DNA of 7,267 nucleotides from Acidocella sp. 35-58-6 (lineage in GTDB: Bacteria; Pseudomonadota; Alphaproteobacteria; Acetobacterales; Acetobacteraceae): NCBI GenBank assembly GCA_002281005.1, contig NCFD01000052.1:1-7267 (forward strand). The letters are read 5' to 3'. Made by a program: the position numbers and the translations under genes. Of the stretch, positions 1-5,951 are shown piece by piece. The first letter of the stretch is position 1, and every line of letters begins with the position of its first letter. The notes under the pieces are model-generated. The model saw only the letters and a list, made by a program, of their open reading frames with translations, did not search any database and was not told the origin of the DNA.

Positions 1-601
1 TTTGATCGACGCCATCCGTGAATCCGGCGTGAAAGACCTCACGCTGATCTCCAACAATGCGGGCATCGACGATGCTGGGCTGGGCGTGCTGCTGCAAACC
101 CGCCAGGTCAAAAAAATGATCTCCTCCTATGTGGGTGAAAACGCGACCTTCGCAAAACAATATCTCGCCGGTGAACTGGAGATCGAATTCAACCCGCAAG
201 GTACATTAGCCGAGCGCATTCGCGCCGGTGGCGCTGGTATCCCGGCCTTCTTCACCCCCACTGGCTTTGGGACCATCATCGCCGAGGGCAAGGAAACCCG
301 CGAGTTCGACGGTAAACACTACGTCATGGAACGCGCCCTCACCGCCGACCTTACCATCATCCACGCCTGGAAGGCCGACACCGAGGGCAACCTCATCTAC
401 CGCAAAACCGCCCGCAACTTTTCCCCCATGATGGCCACCGCTTCGAAAATGACTGTTGTGCAGGTGGAACATCTGGTCGAGCCGGGTGAGCTGGAGGCCG
501 ATTCCATCATCACCCCCGGCGTCTTCGTCAAACGCATCGTCAAACTTGATTCCATCGACAAACGCATCGAACAACGCACCGTTCGCAAGAGGGCCGCATA
601 A
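1..601 (+). CDS. scoA: succinyl-CoA:3-oxoacid CoA-transferase subunit A (5'-truncated by window edge)
   Basis: Subunit A of the two-subunit CoA-transferase that moves CoA from succinyl-CoA to acetoacetate or a related 3-oxoacid, a cytosolic step in ketone-body and polyhydroxybutyrate use. The visible 199 residues carry family signatures: an ISNNAG segment near residue 17, a GENATF segment near residue 45, the [20 protein letters not shown] block near 57-76, the PAFFTPTG segment near 81-88, and a C-terminal region ending in [10 protein letters not shown]. Full-length subunit A is usually about 230-240 residues, so roughly 35 N-terminal residues, including the glycine-rich start of the fold, lie left of the window. 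The in-frame TTG at position 2 is therefore an internal leucine and not a start. The stop (599-601) is one base from the scoB start, as expected for translationally coupled subunits. AtoD or PcaI are alternative names in the same family; the SCOT-type assignment rests on overall similarity from memory. Confidence 0.96.
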   Translation, partial: LIDAIRESGVKDLTLISNNAGIDDAGLGVLLQTRQVKKMISSYVGENATFAKQYLAGELEIEFNPQGTLAERIRAGGAGIPAFFTPTGFGTIIAEGKETREFDGKHYVMERALTADLTIIHAWKADTEGNLIYRKTARNFSPMMATASKMTVVQVEHLVEPGELEADSIITPGVFVKRIVKLDSIDKRIEQRTVRKRAA

Positions 602-602
602 T

Positions 603-1253
603 ATGCCATGGACACGTGATCAAATGGCGGCTCGCGCCGCCGCTGAAATTCAAGACGGCTTCTACGTCAATCTCGGCATCGGTATTCCCACGCTGGTGGC
701 CAACCATATCCCGCCGCATATTTCGGTGCAGTTGCATTCTGAAAATGGCATGCTGGGCATAGGGCCGTTCCCATTCGAGGGCGAGGAAGATGCTGACCTC
801 ATCAATGCTGGCAAGCAAACCGTCACCCAAATTCCCACCACCAGCTTTTTCGATAGCGCCGCCAGCTTCGCCATGGTGCGCGGCGGGCATTTGGACATCA
901 CCATCCTCGGCGCGTTGCAGGTAGCTGAAAACGGCGACCTCGCGAACTGGATGATCCCCGGCAAAATGGTCAAAGGCATGGGCGGCGCCATGGACATGGT
1001 GGCCGGCATCCCGCGCGTCGTGGTCATCATGGAACACACCGCCAAAGGTGAAGCCAAAATCCTGAAAGAATGCAATTTGCCGCTCACCGGCAAGGGTGTT
1101 GTGTCCCTTATCATCACCGACCTCTGCGTGTTTGAGGTCAATAAGGACAAATCCCCCGGCCTCACCCTCATCGACCTGGCCCCCGAGGTCACGGTCGAGC
1201 AGGTCCGCGCCCAGACCCAAGCCGCCTTCGACGTGAAACCCGGTTTGTCATAA
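603..1253 (+). CDS. scoB: succinyl-CoA:3-oxoacid CoA-transferase subunit B
   Basis: Subunit B of the same CoA-transferase and carrier of the catalytic glutamate that forms the enzyme-CoA thioester. The protein has 216 residues, the usual length for the family. The active-site SENG motif is at residues 46-49, with Glu47 as the expected catalytic residue. It follows the NLGIGIPT segment (23-30). The [14 protein letters not shown] block and the later [12 protein letters not shown] segment are also typical. The ATG at 603 is chosen because it begins the conserved [17 protein letters not shown] N-terminus and is preceded by AAGAGGG (587-593) at about nine bases. An upstream extension in the same frame would overlap scoA and has a proline/serine-rich, non-coding look. 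The gene begins directly after the scoA stop, so the two are almost certainly co-transcribed and form a heteromeric enzyme. Confidence 0.97.
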   Translation: MPWTRDQMAARAAAEIQDGFYVNLGIGIPTLVANHIPPHISVQLHSENGMLGIGPFPFEGEEDADLINAGKQTVTQIPTTSFFDSAASFAMVRGGHLDITILGALQVAENGDLANWMIPGKMVKGMGGAMDMVAGIPRVVVIMEHTAKGEAKILKECNLPLTGKGVVSLIITDLCVFEVNKDKSPGLTLIDLAPEVTVEQVRAQTQAAFDVKPGLS

Positions 1254-1294
1254 TTCCTCCCAGGCGTTAGACAAACCCAAAAAAGGTCGAGGAT

Positions 1295-2254
1295 TTGTCT
1301 CTCGCAAGGCTGCTAGTACTAACCGGCTGGGAGCGCGACATCGCAGGTTATGTCGCGGCCCTCCTGGTGTTTGCCACTTTTAGCATGAAGTCGATGCTGC
1401 GGCTGCGTATCGTCGCCATCGGCAGCAACTTTGCCTTCATCTACTACGCCGCCCTGGCCAGTGTTTACCCGGTGCTCATTTTGCACATCTGCCTGCTGCC
1501 GATGAACCTGCTCCGGCTGCGGCAAATTCTGCTGGCCCGCCGGGAAGGCCACCGCCTGCTCAGCAAAACCGCTGATGCAAAAACGGACTTCGCCAAACCT
1601 ATGTTCCTCAGCCCAGCCGCGCTGGCAGACCCCGCCACCGCATTAAGCCTGGCTGAGCGCGAACAACTGCGCATCGCCTGCCACCTCGCCGCCCGCCTGC
1701 CCAGCACCGATGCCCCTATCCCTGCCACCACCGGCCACGCCGCCCTGCTGTTGCTGGACGCCATTGATGAGTTCCTCGCCACCCTGGCCGGGCGCGGCGG
1801 GCTCACTGCCCCGCAAACCGCCCATCTCACCTCCTTGCAAAGCCGCAATGAGGTGCTGCGCGCCCTGCATGAAACCCTGGGCGAGCTTGCCGCCACACTT
1901 GCCAGCAGCGCCGCCCCCTTGCCGGACTGGCTGGCCAGCACCCTGCGCGAAGGCTTAGGCACTATTTTGCTGATCGCCGAGCACGCGGCCACCAACCGCA
2001 CACCTGATGACATCAATATGCTGCTGCGCATGACCTCAGACCGTGGCCCGCAGGTTGAAAAAATCCGCTCCCGCGTGATGACCACCCGCACTGGCGACGA
2101 AACATCCAGCCACCGCGCCGTTTACATCACCACCGCTTTATACGAGCGCACCGTGTGGCTGCTGCAACGCTACGCCAAACTACTAGAGCCCGGGCTCACG
2201 GCGCCGCCGCAACCTTCCCCGTCTGCTCCGCCCCCGCCGCTTCCGGCAGGTTAA
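1295..2254 (+). CDS. membrane protein with three N-terminal helices and a long cytosolic helical region, unknown function
   Basis: A 319-residue protein without a firm family name. Residues about 15-33, 36-53 and 56-75 are hydrophobic and look like three membrane helices. The block around 28-76 (MKSMLRLRIVAIGSNFAFIY, then YPVLILH and LLPMNLLRLRQ) resembles the membrane part found ahead of cyclic-nucleotide-binding domains in some proteobacterial proteins; this is recall, not a search. No cyclic-nucleotide domain follows. Instead residues about 115-300 are leucine/alanine-rich helical sequence, with a conserved-looking stretch at 238-260 (DDINMLLRMTSDRG, then KIRSR) and ERTVWLLQRYAKLLEP at 284-299, and a proline-rich tail. 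The start is TTG at 1295: the frame is closed by TAG at 1268-1270, no other start codon lies between, and the first ATG (residue 31) would delete the first helix. AAAAGG (1281-1286) sits eight bases upstream. It lies 41 bp after scoB with no terminator between, and its 3' end overlaps the convergent exporter gene. Confidence 0.82.
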   Translation: MSLARLLVLTGWERDIAGYVAALLVFATFSMKSMLRLRIVAIGSNFAFIYYAALASVYPVLILHICLLPMNLLRLRQILLARREGHRLLSKTADAKTDFAKPMFLSPAALADPATALSLAEREQLRIACHLAARLPSTDAPIPATTGHAALLLLDAIDEFLATLAGRGGLTAPQTAHLTSLQSRNEVLRALHETLGELAATLASSAAPLPDWLASTLREGLGTILLIAEHAATNRTPDDINMLLRMTSDRGPQVEKIRSRVMTTRTGDETSSHRAVYITTALYERTVWLLQRYAKLLEPGLTAPPQPSPSAPPPPLPAG

Positions 2255-3600
2255 GGCAAATAAATATCGCCGGCAACGAAAGCGCTGCCATCGCCACAAA
2301 CGCCACCGAGAAATCCGCCAAACTTGGTGACGCACGGCCAAAAAAGCTCAATGTCAGCCCCAGCACCGCGGCGGCAATCGCAATCCCCAGTGAGGCCGAT
2401 AATTGCTGCACCATCGAGAAAAAACTGGTCGCCGCACTCATCCGCGGCTGCTCGATGTCAGCATACGCGATTGAGCCATAAGCATTAAATTGCAACGACC
2501 TGAAAAACCCGCCGGTCAGCAGTACCCCAAAAATCAACCACACCGGCCAATCGGGCCGGAACGCGGCGCACGCTGCCAAAAATGCCGCGCAGAACAACCC
2601 GTTCCAAATTAATATGCGCCGATAGCCAAAATATTTCAGGAATTTCACTGTCATGCTCTTCATCACCATCGAGCTTGCGGCAGTGGCAAAGGTAATCATC
2701 CCGCTTTTTGCCGGCGACAATCCAAACCCTATTTGCAGCATCAACGGCAGCAAAAACGGCAACGCCGCAAACCCGATGCGAAACAAGGTGCCCCGCCACC
2801 ATCGAGGTATAAAACGTCTGCACCCGCATTAAATTTAAATCCAGCACCGGGTCTGCATGACGCTTCGCATGCCGCATATACAACGCCCCCAGCGCAACAC
2901 TTACCGCCACCACCACCGCGCAATCTATCAGCGGCACATCGCGTTTGGTCGTCGCCTCCAGCCCGCCCACAAAAAACAGCAAGGCCAGTCCTGAAATCAA
3001 CAGCCCCACAACATCGAATTTGCGATTGATCGATTCCCCCGCATCGCGAATATAAAAACTCACCAGCGCAAAGCCTAAAATTCCAATCGGCAGGTTGATC
3101 AAAAATATCCACCGCCACGAGGCATAGGTCACGATAAATCCACCCAACGGCGGCCCCACCACTGGCCCCAACATCGCCGGTGTCAGCAGCCACGCCAGTG
3201 CCGTAATCCGCTCAGATTTTTCAACCGAGCGCAAAATAATCAGCCGCCCCACCGGCACCATCATCGCGCCGCCCATGCCCTGCACCACCCGCGCTGCGAT
3301 CAAGGCGCCAAAATTCGGCGCCACCGCGCAGGCCAATGAACTCAGCGTGAACACCACAATCGCCGCCCGGAACACCAGCCGTGCCCCGTAGCGGTCCGCC
3401 ACCTGCCCGCTGGCCGGAATAAACACCGCCAAGCTCAGCAGATACGAGGTCATCGCCAAACTCATGAAGGCCGGCGCAACATGAAACGCCTGCCCCATCA
3501 CCGGCAGCGCCGTGCTGATCACGGTGCCATCCAACTGCTCCATGAACATCGCGCTCGCCACAATCAGCGCAATATTTCTGGCCGCCCGCGCATCAGACAT
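2196..3600 (-). pseudogene. DHA2-family MFS drug/metabolite exporter (EmrB/QacA-like), single-base frameshift
   Basis: An inner-membrane proton-coupled exporter of the 14-helix DHA2 type, broken by one base. The N-terminal part shows DHA2 motif D1 (LDGTVISTALPVM, residues 23-35), motif A (GQVADRYGARLV, 65-76), motif B (AARVVQGMGGAMMVPVGR, 102-119) and antiporter motif C (GPVVGPPLGG, 145-154). After Gly270 the frame becomes nonsense. The correct continuation (TLFRIGFAALPFLLPLMLQ) is found one base over and runs to the TGA at 2196, with typical late-helix segments such as FFRSLQFNAYGSIAYAD and RMSAATSFFSMVQQLS. Deleting one C from the run at 2791-2794 joins them into 467 residues, a normal length. 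Both halves are otherwise intact, so the break is recent, or a sequencing or assembly error. The ATG at 3600 follows GAGGGA, which overlaps the stop of the aldolase gene nine bases upstream, so the two are probably co-transcribed. Substrate unknown. Confidence 0.9.
2791..2794 (-). other. frameshift site in the DHA2 exporter gene
   Basis: Plus-strand CCCC (GGGG in the coding strand). Read as given, GCG GGG CAC CTT leaves the family sequence. With one G removed, GCG GGC ACC TTG TTT CGC gives Ala-Gly-Thr-Leu-Phe-Arg and continues in family-like sequence to the natural stop. A four-base run is short for regular slippage, so mutation or a base-calling error is likelier than programmed frameshifting. 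Confidence 0.88.
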
Positions 3601-3609
3601 AATCGTCCC

Positions 3610-4302
3610 TCAGCCTCGCCGCAGCTTGGCGACATGATAATCCCACACCTTCTGCAGCAAATTCGGCCGCCATAAATTATGGCTGATCACCGCAATCTCC
3701 GCCTCGCTCAATTGCGCAACGCTGCCGGCCTGCATCGCCAGATACTGCCGCTGCGCGGTTTCTTCCAGATACACGGCCAGTACAAATGCTTCGAGTATAT
3801 TGGCCCCCACCGTCACCGCGCCATGGCTCTTTAACGTTATGACCCGCGCCTCGCCCAAAGCTGCCGCCACCTGCTCACCCAGGCTTTTGTTATTAACCGA
3901 CGCTATTTTGCCAAACCTTTTCACCTCACCCAGCACCGCCGCCTGCATGATCACCGGCAGCACGGCCTGCCCGGCCATGCTCAACACGGTTGACCATAGC
4001 GGATGGGCATGCACCACAGCATTTACATCTGGCCGGCTACGATAAATTTCAGTGTGAATATGAAACTCCATCGGCGGGCTCACATCACCCCCCACCGGCT
4101 TCCCGTCCATATCGATCATGATGATGTCCGCTAGCCGAACTGCACTGCGCACCGAGGCGCCGGAATTGATCATCACGTAATCACTACCCGGCACCCGCGC
4201 CGAAACATGCCCGTTGAAATCAATAATCCCGGCCCGCTCCAGCATCGCAATGGCATCCACCAGTGCTTGCATCTGCGTGACAATTTCCTGCTCCTGGCTC
4301 AT
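3610..4302 (-). CDS. class II aldolase/adducin family protein
   Basis: A 230-residue cytosolic enzyme of the zinc-dependent class II aldolase/adducin fold, whose known members are fuculose-phosphate and rhamnulose-phosphate aldolases, ribulose-phosphate 4-epimerase and related decarboxylases. The FNGHVSAR segment (29-36) matches the family's N-terminal substrate loop. Glu79, in PPMEFH, is the likely catalytic acid. His98 and His100, in VVHAHP, and His160, in LKSHGAVTVG, are the expected zinc ligands, so the site looks complete. The length is normal. The ATG at 4302 follows GAGGGG at seven bases. The gene is followed after nine bases by the exporter gene, whose ribosome-binding site overlaps this stop codon, and is preceded 62 bp upstream by a small membrane protein gene on the same strand. 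The pairing with an exporter suggests a shared small-molecule pathway, but the sequence does not reveal the substrate; calling it an aldolase, epimerase or decarboxylase would be a guess. Confidence 0.93.
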   Translation of the reverse strand: MSQEQEIVTQMQALVDAIAMLERAGIIDFNGHVSARVPGSDYVMINSGASVRSAVRLADIIMIDMDGKPVGGDVSPPMEFHIHTEIYRSRPDVNAVVHAHPLWSTVLSMAGQAVLPVIMQAAVLGEVKRFGKIASVNNKSLGEQVAAALGEARVITLKSHGAVTVGANILEAFVLAVYLEETAQRQYLAMQAGSVAQLSEAEIAVISHNLWRPNLLQKVWDYHVAKLRRG

Positions 4303-4364
4303 CGCATCACCCCTCGATGGGTTCCGCCATAACCGAAAGCCAGCCGCGCGTCACGGCCAACACA

Positions 4365-4601
4365 TCACCGCCAGCGCGGCGGTTCGCCTTTCAACCAGCA
4401 AACCGCCACCAGCATGCCGTTAAGAGCCACCACAGAAATAACAAACGGCACAATGGCCCGGTGCGGCGGAAATACCACCACCGCCACCATCACCAGTACT
4501 GCGAACACCACCAGGCTCACCCAGCCCTCCCAGGTCAGCGGCAACCCCCACCCCCAGCCATGGCGCTTGGCCCGGAACCAATAATGCTCAGGATTTTGCA
4601 T
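4365..4601 (-). CDS. small two-helix inner-membrane protein, unknown function
   Basis: A 78-residue hypothetical membrane protein. The N-terminus has a WFRAKRHGWGWGLPLTWEGW stretch (residues 8-27) rich in aromatic and glycine residues, then two hydrophobic segments at about 27-45 and 49-69, and a short cytosolic tail ending in CWLKGEPPRWR. This AKR-GWGWGLP / WLKGEPPRWR layout recalls a group of small uncharacterised proteobacterial membrane proteins; no function is known to me. The ATG at 4601 is chosen because the aromatic motif begins just after it and a purine-rich GGAGGGGG lies upstream (about 13 bases, somewhat long). A TTG 17 codons further upstream is possible but adds residues with no family look. 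It is first in the leftward cluster with the aldolase and exporter, 62 bp before the aldolase start with no terminator visible. Confidence 0.78.
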   Translation of the reverse strand: MQNPEHYWFRAKRHGWGWGLPLTWEGWVSLVVFAVLVMVAVVVFPPHRAIVPFVISVVALNGMLVAVCWLKGEPPRWR

Positions 4602-4694
4602 GCTCAAGCCCGCCCCCTCCGGCTCAGCAAACCCTATGACACCCAAGACCAAAATACCAAGCCAAAAAATTCTTACCCCACGTCAGACCCACGG

Positions 4695-4720
4695 GGCGGA
4701 TAAAAGCTGCGCGATCCGCC
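4695..4720. repeat. 7-bp perfect inverted repeat, possible operator or transcript hairpin
   Basis: GGCGGAT (4695-4701) and ATCCGCC (4714-4720) are exact reverse complements around a 12-base spacer. Neither side carries a T-run, so it does not look like an intrinsic terminator. It lies about 95 bp upstream of the leftward operon's first start codon, where a regulator site would be plausible; no regulator is encoded in the window. Confidence 0.4.
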
Positions 4721-4786
4721 ATCTGGTGTTCGTTGTGCTCTCCCTAGATTAGCCCGAGCGTGGCTCCTCAAAACCATATATTTTCG

Positions 4787-4816
4787 TTGACTCACCGTAT
4801 CGTAACATCCCATAAT
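4787..4816 (+). promoter_or_regulatory. sigma70-type promoter for the secreted-protein gene
   Basis: TTGACT (4787-4792) and CATAAT (4811-4816) are separated by 18 bases; each box matches five of six consensus bases. Transcription would begin near 4823, giving a leader of about 94 bases before the ATG at 4917. The -10 box lies inside a GTAAC-N17-GTTAC dyad (4802-4828), which could be a repressor site, but five-base arms are weak evidence. Confidence 0.55.
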
Positions 4817-4916
4817 ATTGCACGTTACATATCTCGATCCGGTCTAAAACTCTATAAAATACAACCTTCGCTCGGCGGTGATACTTGACCTTCGTTTTTC
4901 GTTGAAGGAGCTTTTG

Positions 4917-5372
4917 ATGCGCAGTTTTATATTGGCATGCTTGTTTACGCTTGCCGTCCTGACACCACGGGCATGGTCAGCTACGCCGTCCACGCCATGT
5001 ATCATTGATGGACAAATTACACCTGGGGCCGATAACCAGGGCCATCCATATCTAACTGATGCATTTACGCAACAAATGATCTCCGATACCAATGATAAAA
5101 CTGAAGTAGGAATCTATTGCACCGTCCATAGTGACAAATACGATTTATCACATCGCCCTTTTTATCAAATCACAAATTTGACAATCACACGCGACGGCGT
5201 CGAAACCAGTGATTTACACGTTATCGACGTAACCTATATAGCGGGGGATAATTCGCCATACCCATCGGCATACATAGAAATTAGTGCACGCTTCTTTCCG
5301 CTGGTAAAGAGTACTGGCACTTCACCTTACATTTTGAGCGCTAGGCTACTTATGTATGATGCAAAAAAATAA
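4917..5372 (+). CDS. small exported (periplasmic or secreted) protein, unknown function
   Basis: A 151-residue protein not recognised as any family. The N-terminus (MRSFILACLFTLAVLTPRAWSA) is a Sec signal peptide: a basic start, a hydrophobic core and an Ala-X-Ser site, predicting cleavage after Ser21. The mature part of about 130 residues has two cysteines, in STPCIID (Cys28) and GIYCTV, which could form a disulfide in the periplasm. It is rich in Thr, Ser, Asp and Tyr with alternating hydrophobic residues (for example ITNLTITRDG and AYIEISARFF), suggesting a beta-rich fold. The ATG at 4917 is preceded by AAGGAG (4905-4910) at six bases, an excellent ribosome-binding site; an in-frame upstream start at 4878 would spoil the signal peptide. 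Codons are much AT-richer than in all neighbours (for example ATA, TTA and AAT), which suggests recent transfer or a poorly expressed orphan gene. It has its own promoter and no partner gene nearby. Confidence 0.82.
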   Translation: MRSFILACLFTLAVLTPRAWSATPSTPCIIDGQITPGADNQGHPYLTDAFTQQMISDTNDKTEVGIYCTVHSDKYDLSHRPFYQITNLTITRDGVETSDLHVIDVTYIAGDNSPYPSAYIEISARFFPLVKSTGTSPYILSARLLMYDAKK

Positions 5373-5678
5373 TTTGATATCAATACAATAATCGTGTGAA
5401 CTGGTTGAGCCAAACGCCACCCATCCCACGCGGCTTCCTGCATTTAACCTTCGTCAAAATTGCATCCGCCTCCAAGGTCACGCTATCATCAAACGATACA
5501 GCTACCCCCCAACCTTCTAAAACTTCACCAAATCAAGCGCCAGCATCGGCCGCCCCAGCCATTTGTTCTGCCACGCAACGTCAAAGGCGTTGCTGCCACA
5601 ATCCCCTTGACCTACATCAACGACAACCCCGCCCCCCAGCGCTCTGCTCCAGCCGTATCAACAAACTGGACCACGCCC
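5373..5678. other. 306-bp stretch without a confident gene
   Basis: Plus-strand frames here are open but read as Pro/Gln/Ser-rich sequence with no protein family look, as expected for a shadow frame. On the minus strand, two overlapping stop-free frames (about 5657-5517 and 5532-5380) read more naturally as protein, for example NAFDVAWQNKWLGRPMLALD in the first and FDDSVTLEADAILTKVKCRK in the second, and meet near 5517-5532 as if joined by a frameshift. This may be a decayed gene or chance. A short palindrome TTGATATCAA is at 5374-5383 just after the secreted-protein stop. A weak TTGCAT (5460) / TATCAT (5484) pair is the only promoter-like element seen for the next gene. Confidence 0.4.
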
Positions 5679-5945
5679 ATGAACCACAAACATCGCGCCA
5701 CATTGCACAGCCTTTTCGCCCACCCCATCAGCAGCAACATCAACGATAAAATGGTGCATGCGGTCATCGAGGGTCTCGGCGGTGAGATCACCCAAAGCAG
5801 CCACGGCCACGCTGTTATCAAACTCAACGGCCAAACCCACGGCTTCCACGCCACCCATACCACCCTATCAAAGGACCAGGTGGTGGAGCTGCGTAAATTT
5901 CTGGAAGCCGTCGGCGTTGACCCCGTGCGGGACTATCCGCTGTAG
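5679..5945 (+). CDS. HicA-like small protein (YcfA/HicA-type fold), no HicB partner seen
   Basis: An 88-residue, histidine-rich protein. The order of elements resembles the HicA toxin family and its longer relatives: an N-terminal TLHSLFAHPISSNI segment (8-21), a helix with VIEGLGGEI (29-37), an SSHGHAVIKLNG strand (40-51) in the place of HicA's conserved Gly-Ser-His strand, a GFHATH segment (55-60), and a helix with VVELRKFLEAVGVDP (68-82). HicA proteins are double-stranded-RNA-binding-like mRNA interferases neutralised by HicB. No HicB-like gene lies within this window on either side, so toxin activity is not claimed. The ATG at 5679 is chosen because the family-like sequence begins just after it; the 73 upstream in-frame codons are low-complexity. 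The ribosome-binding site is weak (CTGGA at about eight bases). Its stop is six bases from the stop of the convergent fsr gene. Assignment is from remembered family pattern and is moderately sure. Confidence 0.75.
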   Translation: MNHKHRATLHSLFAHPISSNINDKMVHAVIEGLGGEITQSSHGHAVIKLNGQTHGFHATHTTLSKDQVVELRKFLEAVGVDPVRDYPL

Positions 5946-5951
5946 CGCCGC

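Larger units (their letters stand above)
4602..4916. other. divergent intergenic region, 315 bp
   Basis: This lies between the leftward small-membrane-protein gene and the rightward secreted-protein gene, so it should hold promoters for both. A good rightward sigma70-type promoter is visible (separate entry). No leftward promoter could be named with confidence. A perfect 7-bp inverted repeat lies at 4695-4720 (separate entry). A 32-codon minus-strand frame (4624-4722, ATG start) covers part of the region but shows no ribosome-binding site or recognisable family and is not called a gene. Confidence 0.6.

Noticed and set aside
540..1220. Long minus-strand frame of 226 codons opposite scoB
   Set aside because: His/Gly/Asp-rich antisense of a clearly coding gene; a shadow caused by GC-rich codon bias.
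2485..2790. Out-of-frame continuation of the DHA2 exporter N-terminal frame (about 100 codons)
   Set aside because: It has no membrane-helix pattern or family likeness, while the neighbouring frame continues the transporter exactly.
4624..4722. Minus-strand 32-codon frame beginning ATG GCG GAT, partly upstream of the small membrane protein
   Set aside because: No ribosome-binding site, no recognised family, and it includes the inverted repeat at 4695-4720; more likely leader sequence than a gene.
4885..4890. TTGACC as a -35 box for the secreted-protein gene
   Set aside because: A -10 box at normal spacing would fall on the ribosome-binding site and start codon.
4932..4943. Possible lipobox around Cys8 of the secreted protein's signal peptide (ILAC)
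   Set aside because: Cysteine at residue 8 leaves no room for the basic and hydrophobic regions of a lipoprotein signal; an ordinary Sec cleavage after Ser21 fits better.
5396..5749. Plus-strand open frame of 117 codons after the secreted-protein gene
   Set aside because: Pro/Ser/Gln/Arg-rich composition typical of a shadow frame, and it overlaps the better supported HicA-like gene in another frame.
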